Source: Aporrectodea caliginosa (lineage: Eukaryota > Annelida > Clitellata > Crassiclitellata > Lumbricidae). Taken from it: a DNA stretch of 64,000 nucleotides. The notes under the pieces were generated by a model, which worked only from the letters and a program-made list of their open reading frames with translations, had not been told where the DNA came from and made no database searches. The stretch is taken from NCBI GenBank assembly GCA_020284085.1, contig JACEVL010000772.1, forward strand, positions 197,501-261,500. The letters run 5' to 3'. Every line of letters starts with the position of its first letter. Position 1 is the first letter of the stretch. A program made the position numbers and the translations under genes. Of this stretch, positions 56,756-64,000 are shown in pieces.

Positions 56756-57532
56756 TATTATAGATTTGTGAAAATTTAAAGCCTATTGGAAAGTTAGCTG
56801 TTAGAAATTTTTGGGATGACAAAATCACTGTGTTTCGTCTAATCGACACCCCTATGAAGAGATGTAATAATACAATATTTTTTGCTATTGTTTAAGAACT
56901 GTTTGCTTGCTGTTCTGTTGAGGATGCAACTATTTTAGAATGTTCTTCTTATCTCAAATCTTTTTCAGAATCAGGCTGGGTGGGTTCCAGGACTTTTCAC
57001 TCATTTGCTTTGTACTGAAGTGAGTTATTTAATGCTGAGATATAGCTCGTAATACACAACTATTCGCCTATGTGTGATCCTACCTACAGGAAAAATATTA
57101 TAATTAGTGCAATATCTTCATGGTTGCTGTGGACCTGGCATTTATGTGTTTAATGAGGACTTTGGTCTCCTGTTGTTGCAGGCAGCTGACCTTTATGAAT
57201 CACTGAGTATTTTCTGTGGGAGATTACGGCAGAGATCTAAATTGCCAATTACTGAGGATAATTATCCGCTTTGCATATTTTTAAAACTCTGTCATACGTT
57301 GACTTGCAACAAACCCTGTTGAGGCCTTCTTGAATTACTTCTGAAACTTGACTTTAATTGACAATATTTACAAATGCATTTATTGGTAATTATGATTCTG
57401 CAGCGTTGAATGATATTTCAAACCATTTCCCTGTTATACTTTTTTAAGTCACAAGTTCTTTTATTGGAATTGCTTTAACTGCATTGGAAACATTATCAGT
57501 GTGGCAATTGCACAGTACAGATAGCAGCAGTA
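56756..57532. other. non-coding, nothing firm
   Basis: A 71-codon frame at 57,107-57,322 shows no domain. No gene called. Confidence 0.45.
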
Positions 57533-57540
57533 GCATAGAT

Positions 57541-57914
57541 CAGTGCTTCCCAAACTTTTCAGTGTCACGGACCGGCAGGAATTAACTTTACAGTGTCACG
57601 GACCGGCAGGAATTTTCCCACTGCAGGAGGACCGGTGTCCAATTTATCAATTATTTTTATTTGTCAATCACCTAATATAAATTCCTCAAATGTGTATTAA
57701 AATTGATTTAAATGCATGTTTAGCCAATTCTATGATATATTGCCCTTTAAATGCTACCCTAATAAGTGTTTTTTATGTTATGACTTATAAAAATATAATA
57801 GCCATTTCTTGATTCCGAGACAATTTGACCAGTTTCTTGACTCACTTTGCGGACCGGCAACTGAGGGCTCGCGGACCGGCAGTGGTCCGCGGACCACCAC
57901 TTTGGGAAGCACTG
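57541..57914. mobile_element. hAT (Charlie-like) MITE, 374 bp
   Basis: Ends CAGTGCTTCCCAAACTTTT and inverted CCACTTTGGGAAGCACTG with a perfect 8-bp duplication GCATAGAT (57,533-57,540; 57,915-57,922). GGACCGGCAG occurs repeatedly near both ends; AGTGTCACGGACCGGCAGGA is tandemly duplicated on the left. The ends resemble the Charlie-type hAT consensus. Confidence 0.95.
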
Positions 57915-57959
57915 GCATAGATGATATCAGTCGACAAATAGCTGAACAGCTGTTAAGAT

Positions 57960-58450
57960 TTCACAGCACCATGCTTTGTGCCAATATTCTCTAAGTACCA
58001 TTCTGTGTGGGGTTCTGCAAGGCTTGATATTGGGCCCCTTGCTTTTCGTAATTTATATCAATGACATGTGCAATACTTCAATATTACTGCATTTTCTTCT
58101 ATTTGCTGATGGCAGTAGCATTTTTGATTTTGATAAATCTTTAGACGTGTTATATAGAAAGGTGAATTATGAATTATGGACAGGTTCTGAATGGTTTAGA
58201 GTGAACAAATTGTCTTTAAACATTAACCAACTAGCATCGTAGTGTTTTGCTCTCAGCATAAGCTCATTCCTAGTGATTGTAATTGGATTGTTAATGTGAG
58301 CTTCAAAGCTATTTTCAGGTGTATATCTGGATCAACACTTCACAGGGAAAGACCACGTAATTCATTATGGCGAAAATCTTCGGAAGCACTTGGATGTCAT
58401 CAGGCATTGCCTATTTGTCACCAAAAAAACCATAGAATATAATTATTATT
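57960..58450 (+). mobile_element. LINE reverse transcriptase fragment
   Basis: The frame reads CGVLQGLILGPLLFVIYIND, LLHFLLFADGSSIF and SEWFRVNKLSLNIN. In relatives these are CGVPQGSILGPLLF, LFADDT and SxWFKxNKLSLN. FADD has become FADG, so a catalytic Asp is lost. Degenerate after 58,245. Confidence 0.8.
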
Positions 58451-59640
58451 CCATGCTCTGTCCAGATCTTTAATACTGTAATACCACCTGTAATCACCTA
58501 TAGGCTTATAATTACACCTGTCATTGAAATTGCTGGACTGCATTAGAGAAGGGTGCTCTATATATATATATATACTCTCTCAATGATGTACTGGTTGGAC
58601 CCAACTTTGACAGCTTAGGAATATTGACTTTGATCACATTATTAAACTGCAAACTAGTGTACTTATGTATTTGACCAACTACTTCCATCACCATGTACTG
58701 CTTAAATTCATATTTCCTTGATTTTAGTAAATTTAGAAGTGTGGTTCTATGGTAAAGCAGCTTTCATGTATTTTACGCTTTTCTGTTTATAACGAAAACA
58801 AAGCAAACTGGAAGAGTTAATTTAAACTTGTTAATAAATATGGAAGGGGTGTATGTTTATGTTCAAAGGGTCATTCTTCCAGGATCCTTTAGCATCTGAC
58901 TGGCTTCTTTTTGTCCAGTTCCACCGTCTGGACCTTGCTTTCCGCATCTGAATGAGGCTGAATCACTCGGATTTATCCAGGCTTTTTTGCAATCAGTGCT
59001 AGGAGCCAAACAGACTGTGTCAACAATGCCACAATTCCCAATTTGTTTTCTGGCAGATTCCTTCCTTTTCCCTTAGTATTATTATCTGTCTGGCAAACAA
59101 GGATGATATTAATATTGCAATCTCCAGGTTGGCTGATTTCCTTCCTTCTGTGCAGTCCGAATGTTTGCACCTGTTATGGAGGCTCCTTGGTCTGGATTGC
59201 TGACTTCTTTGATCAGATTGCATCCGGTGATAAGAGTGGACTCGGTTTTTTGAGTACTCTCTGATTTTTGAGAGATCCTTCAACAGCTGCTGTGGCAGTT
59301 GCTTCTGATTATGTTATTACTGGTAGGTCTGTGATGAAACTTCTGACACAGATGTGTTCCAGTGCTGGATACACTGAAAAGTTCACATGGTCCTCTGAAT
59401 GCCTTCAGCTGTACTGTGCCATCATTTCCAGCAAAAATGCATTTTGTATATCTATGTATTATATGTATTTTTTCTGTATTTTTAAAATATTTTTATATAT
59501 TTTGCTTCAGTGAAACTCATTTATAATTTCCAGAAATTTGTGAGTCTGGTGGTTCCATCATTTCCAGCAAATTGCATTTTTTATGTTTATATATTTTATA
59601 TTTATATATGCATATATTTTTTATATTTTTGTGTATTGTC
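58451..59640. other. non-coding, nothing firm
   Basis: (TA)n at 58,558-58,574. Open frames at 59,020-59,283 (both strands) have no recognisable domain. Confidence 0.45.
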
Positions 59641-59649
59641 ACTATTGTG

Positions 59650-60060
59650 CTCCTTGGGGAATTTATTAAGAGTCCTTGTGGTTGTACATAAAACTATAAA
59701 ATATGCTGTAATCATCATCTTCTCTGTTGTTTTAGTTTTGTTATCGATGCTCAGTTGGTTCTTGTTTTGGGCGATCGTTTTACATAAAAGCACCGTCCTC
59801 GGCGCCATTTTATGGGAGCTGGAAATAATTAACCTCTTAAGGGATATTGATCTGTTGTTTGGTGGCTCCTTCCGCTGTCGATTGTTTACGGGGATTTTAG
59901 CGGCATGCCTTTCTGTCTTCGGGCAACAGGTGCCCTGGTCCACGAGGAGGACTTGGTCCAATCTCGAACAAGTGGAAATGCGCAGCGCTTGAGGCTATGG
60001 CATCAGATAAACACGCACAAGTAGTACGGCCTGACTGCAATACATCAACCTCCACTTTTC
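59650..60060. promoter_or_regulatory. CpG-retaining low-repeat island 4
   Basis: CpG-retaining block with GGCGATCG, CTCGGCGCCATTTTATGGG, GGAAATAATTAACC and GCGCAGCGC. GCCATTTTATGG resembles YY1/Hox-Cdx sites. No transposon signature. Inferred regulatory element. Confidence 0.3.
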
Positions 60061-60304
60061 TCTTAGGATCTCTGTTGCGGTGTATCTCGTTTAACTTTCA
60101 TCTGCACTGGATTCTTTCTTCTCGTTGAGAGTGCGTGCATGCCATTGATTATTCTCGTGTAGGCATGATGTATAGCAGAACATTCTACGAACATTATTAG
60201 CTGTAGACGCTATAGATTTCTAAATGATTTGTACATTTTTTAGCAATTGCCCATCGCGTTTGTTACGGAAATGTCATCAAATGAATGAACTGTTGGAAAA
60301 CAGC

Positions 60305-60483
60305 CAGGGGTGGGCGTCTACGCCATGTAAACCTTGGAGCAAATGCTCCACACAAGAAATAGGGTGGGGGGAGAGACCTAGTTGAGAAATTAAGGGAAGT
60401 TCAAATTTTTTTATGTCGTACCATGGGAGAGGGGAGCGGAGGGGAAGTTGCTCCAATGACTTTGGTGGGGATAGACGCCCCTG
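60305..60483. mobile_element. hAT-type MITE, 179 bp
   Basis: Ends CAGGGGTGGGCGTCTACG and inverted GGGGATAGACGCCCCTG. The flanking 8 bp are AAAACAGC and GAAACAGC (one mismatch). GGAGCAAATGCTCC is an internal palindrome. Confidence 0.85.
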
Positions 60484-60491
60484 GAAACAGC

Positions 60492-61120
60492 TATTCAGAG
60501 TTGACTTTTAGCATCTAGTTAAAAATTGTACTTACACATATTTGAGAGCTTTGGCAGTTAAGACTGACTAGAGTTGCAGGAGATTTTAAAAGCATTCTCT
60601 TTGTAGTTTTCATCTATTTTGAAAGATTTTTGTGGTCACATATTGATGTTTTTAAAAAGCCATTTAAAATGTACTTGCTACGTAGCGCTGAGCATTTGCG
60701 CTGACTGTTAACGGTGTGTAAGGCATCCTAGAAGTAGCTTGCTTGGCCCATGCATCTAGATGCTTCTGTCTGATTTAGCTTTAACGGTAATGCTCTAGCT
60801 GTGCTTTCCTGAGAGAATAAGGTATGTGTTTACAAATTATAGCTTCATTAATATCTGTAGTTATTATAAAATCTTCAGATTGTGCAGGGTGTTAGCTGTG
60901 AATATAGTTTGGTTATTTTAATACCTTGTTTGCAGTTTTTTTAATGAGCAGATAATTACTGCTTCGTATGCTTTTAGCAGACTTTGACAATAGCCTACTC
61001 TTCCTGTTTTTTATGGAGGGCTTTAGAAGATGAGCAGTCCCTCAAGCCAGCCCCTAAAGTCAGCCAATATGTATGAAATATTAGCGACTTCATTTTCTTT
61101 GGCTTAACATACGTGGGTGG
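60492..61120. other. non-coding, nothing firm
   Basis: No gene recognised; AT-rich and CpG-poor. Confidence 0.5.
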
Positions 61121-61128
61121 GTAGCCAG

Positions 61129-61624
61129 TAGAGAGTGACAACCGGGAGACAATCCCCGCCCGCAACGAGTAAGTCTTCCCCATCCCTGCCCCTACCCCGC
61201 ATGGTTTGTCCCCATACCCGCAGGTTTTCTCCCCATCCCCGCAGGACGACATTACATTCCCCGCAAAAAGTTTACACCAATTCAAATTTAAAAAATAAAA
61301 TTTGTAGTGTAGAAAGTTATTTGTATTGCTGACTGCATTAGTCTGTTATTATCTTTTCTACAGTTTGCATTAACCAAGTCCTGACTATTTCTGTTCTGAC
61401 CAGTAGGCTTCAGGAAATAAAAAATCTCCCGATCAGTTCTCAAGTTCTTAACATCACCCGGGTTTATTGCCTGCTCATTCCCATTACCACGAGAGTAAAC
61501 CCCATTACCGTGGTACTACCGCAATTGTTGTCCCCATTACCGCAGTATTACCATCATTGTTGTCCCCATTACCGTGGGATTTACCGCGGTTTCCCTGCGG
61601 GGAAATTCCCCATGTCACTCTCTA
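61129..61624. mobile_element. hAT-type element, 496 bp, CCCCGC-rich
   Basis: Ends TAGAGAGTGACA and inverted TGTCACTCTCTA with a perfect 8-bp duplication GTAGCCAG (61,121-61,128; 61,625-61,632). Interior has many CCCCATTACCG and CCCCGCAGG repeats. Non-coding. Confidence 0.95.
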
Positions 61625-61639
61625 GTAGCCAGTCCTCTC

Positions 61640-61805
61640 CCTCACCGAACCATCTTCCCACCAACAGTGTCCTCATTATAGCTGAGTTGGCTAGGGAGTA
61701 CAGGCAGAGCAGAAATCTTCAACCAAATTTCTGTTCTGGTGAGGATTTGAACCTTTGACCTCTTGATCGACAGTCAACCATACTAACGACTACACTACCC
61801 ACCCA
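61640..61805 (-). mobile_element. tRNA-derived SINE
   Basis: The minus strand shows A box GTAGTGTAGTCGTTAGTATG and B box AAAGGTTCAAATCC, then TAGCCAACTCAGCTATAATG shared with the SINE at 56,611. The hAT element at 61,129 appears to lie at the far end of this repeat. Confidence 0.7.
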
Positions 61806-62720
61806 CCCGGATAGAGGACTTAAAGGAGAATCTAAATTAGAATGCAGAAGGGAGTTATGTTTTGTGAAATGTGACTGACATACTGACAGTTCAGAGTCGA
61901 ACCACAGTTGTGGTTCAGGATGCTAAGAGTGACAAATGTTTTCGTGAGGGATTCGGTATTAGGTCAGGCAGATGTGAACCTCCAAGTTCCGTTTCATGAA
62001 GCAGAACTGGCTTGCAGTGGCTGTTGCACACAAAGACCTGCACTTCAGCACATGCCAACACATGCATGCATGCATCGATAGATCACTTAAGCATTGTTGT
62101 GTGGTGGGTGGGTATTTGGTATGTTCTTCCGGTTTTTTGTTTCCTTGTTTACACCAGTTTCAGAACCAGTGATTTTGAAGTTTTCTCTGGAAGTCACCTT
62201 TATTTCCAGGTCTGGATGTATATTTGAGTGACTATATCTGTGTGACATAATACGGGAGCGCCTCTGAGTAGTTTCCTTGAAGGGGCGCTATAATTCCCGA
62301 ATGAATGAATAATACACCAAGAAGGAATTTGGCTTAGAGAAACGGTAGAAATAATTTTGAAAGGCTGCTCTGCATAATTATATATTCATGCTGAAATTTT
62401 ATATAGTAGCTTGTTGTTATGACAGGCTGACAGAATGCTGATGAGGTTCTTTGTGCCTTTTGTAAGGTTGTCAGAAGTCGCTATGTAAATAGCCTAACAC
62501 AAAAGAGTGAAATTCAGCTTGTCGGAACTTAAGAAACGGATAGAAAGACTGCTAGAATACCTGTAATCATTGTAATGCTTATGAATGTACTGAGAGAAAC
62601 ATTTAAAAGCAGGAATGTGCGAAACACTTATTTTCTCTCCAATGAATAAATCTCAAATTCATTCTAGAATTTCAGTTCCACTTATAAATTCAAAATTGAA
62701 AAGAGTTATATGATGTGCTT
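61806..62720. other. non-coding with a LINE 3' hairpin
   Basis: 62,254-62,310 (GGGAGCGCCTCTGAGTAG, GAAGGGGCGCTATAA, GAATGAATGAAT) is a plus-strand LINE 3' end. No gene. Confidence 0.55.
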
Positions 62721-62722
62721 AA

Positions 62723-62877
<155 letters not shown>

Positions 62878-62879
62878 CT

Positions 62880-63430
62880 AGCTACCTTTTCCAGCATCTG
62901 TCAGTAGCTATACAGCGCTTTAACGCGATTGCCTTTCGTGGCTCTTTTATGCAGCCGGAGCCGGATCTTGCCGAGGGATAAACTGTTCCAGAAAACCAAC
63001 TACCTTTCTTCGGATATTAGTTTTGATAGACTGAGGGATTAGTACTACATTGGGTAAAAAAATAATAATAATAGTAATAGTAGTAATAATAATAATTTAT
63101 TATTATTATTATTTATTATTATTATCACTATTATTTTTGTTATTATTTATAGGTACTCATGTCATGCTAATTTATGAATTATCCTTAAAGCATGAGTAGA
63201 TGGAGAAGGGTACATCTTTAATCATTTGTGAGATTAAATAAGAGAAAGAGAAGGATCCCTGAAAGTTGGTGGTAGTGAGTTCCATAAGTGGGACCAAACT
63301 GTGAGATGCCATGTAAACAATACACAATTTCTGTTGAATTAGAAAAGACTGTTGGACGGAGGAAGTTAAGTCTGCCCTGATGGAATTAGGTTGAAAAGAA
63401 TAAATAAGTCAGCAAGGTGGCTCAGTGCAT
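62880..63430. other. non-coding with an AAT/ATT palindrome
   Basis: 63,058-63,139 is (AAT)n running into (ATT)n, able to fold on itself. No gene. Confidence 0.6.
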
Positions 63431-63432
63431 GT

Positions 63433-63655
63433 TAATCAAATCAAATCAAATCAAATCATTTATTTTGTAACCAAACCAAACAATCACTTTACAATTACAG
63501 AGTTGCAAAATACACAGACAATAGGAGATGGCCACAAGGAAAGGCCCTGAAGGGATCATTAATTTAATAATAGCTAACAGAAATAAGTGCCATAAGTGTC
63601 TTGTGTAGAAGGACAGCAGCTTTAAAGTGGACCCGCAGAGATACACTTAGACATA
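63433..63655 (-). mobile_element. LINE 3' tail fragment
   Basis: (AATCA)n and ATCATTTATTTTGTAACC, then GAAGGGATCAT as in the tail at 45,186, and TTTAAAGTGGACCC as in the LINE piece at 39,885-40,330, all in minus orientation. Confidence 0.6.
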
Positions 63656-63660
63656 TTTAA

Positions 63661-63723
63661 CAGTGTAGCGATGAGCTGCATTGGTTTTCCAGTCACTTTT
63701 AGTACATTATCGTCATTAAATTG
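63661..63723 (-). mobile_element. 63-bp TTAA mini-element, copy 2
   Basis: Between TTAA at 63,657-63,660 and 63,724-63,727. Its reverse strand reads ATGTACTAAAAGTGACTGG and AAACCAATGCAGCTC, homologous to 40,743-40,808. Confidence 0.85.
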
Positions 63724-63727
63724 TTAA

Positions 63728-64000
63728 AGACAGTTGAATAACTGAGTTAATAGTGTGTATACTGATAGATATATCGGGCAAATATGCATGCATGTTGTTA
63801 AGGACATCTGAATATGCATGTCAGCTGTCATGTCATGCCTTATTAAAAGTGAAAAATGACTATCTTATGCAACAGGTGTGACTTAAGTTGATACGAAATT
63901 GTTACTGCTTGGGTTGTCTTTGGTGGATCGGTTTGGATTTTCTGCGGAAGATTGAGGTGTCTTCACAATCAAATCAAATCTCAAAGCTTTTTACGAGTCC
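63728..64000. other. non-coding, nothing firm
   Basis: No gene; AATCAAATCAAATC near the window end may be another LINE tail. Confidence 0.4.

Overview
This is a eukaryotic genomic window: genes are split by GT-AG introns, coding DNA is sparse, and non-LTR retrotransposon fragments, short inverted-repeat transposons and microsatellites are abundant. The repeat style (CR1/L2-like LINE tails, many hAT-type and TTAA-flanked miniature elements, a frequent TAGGCCTA octamer in the left part) suggests a marine invertebrate, perhaps an echinoderm. That assignment is inference, not proof.

One gene can be read from start to stop. It is an eight-exon tetraspanin on the + strand (20,748-28,356; 290 residues from the preferred ATG), with four membrane segments, a CCG motif and six cysteines in the large extracellular loop. 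Its sixth intron (about 3.9 kb) holds a tRNA-derived SINE, a foldback element and a LINE 3' end. A degenerate hAT transposon with a perfect 8-bp target duplication lies 235 bp after the stop codon. Two weaker gene signals exist: a GC-rich internal-exon candidate at 8,228-8,447, and a CpG-rich promoter with GC boxes and a possible first coding exon ending at a splice donor at about 37,340-37,853.

Layout. 0-1 kb: a dense cluster of CRE (TGACGT) sites. 1.8-6.9 kb: LINE fragments and a hAT element interrupted by a LINE. 8-20 kb: simple repeats, a 36/41-bp satellite and MITEs. 20.7-28.4 kb: the tetraspanin. 28.6-36 kb: transposon nests, including a three-deep insertion with every target duplication intact. 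37.3-37.9 kb: CpG-rich promoter. 38-64 kb: CpG-poor, TG/CA-rich DNA with MITEs, LINE tails and minisatellites, broken by four CpG-retaining, low-repeat islands that may be regulatory.

The CpG loss that begins just after the 37.4-37.9 kb promoter looks like the footprint of germline gene-body methylation. I infer that a long transcription unit starts there and runs rightwards, possibly beyond the window. I found no intact transposase or reverse transcriptase, no rRNA, no convincing functional tRNA, and no clearly new multi-gene system. The most informative structures are the nested transposons, the new-looking miniature element families, the CRE cluster and the CpG transition.
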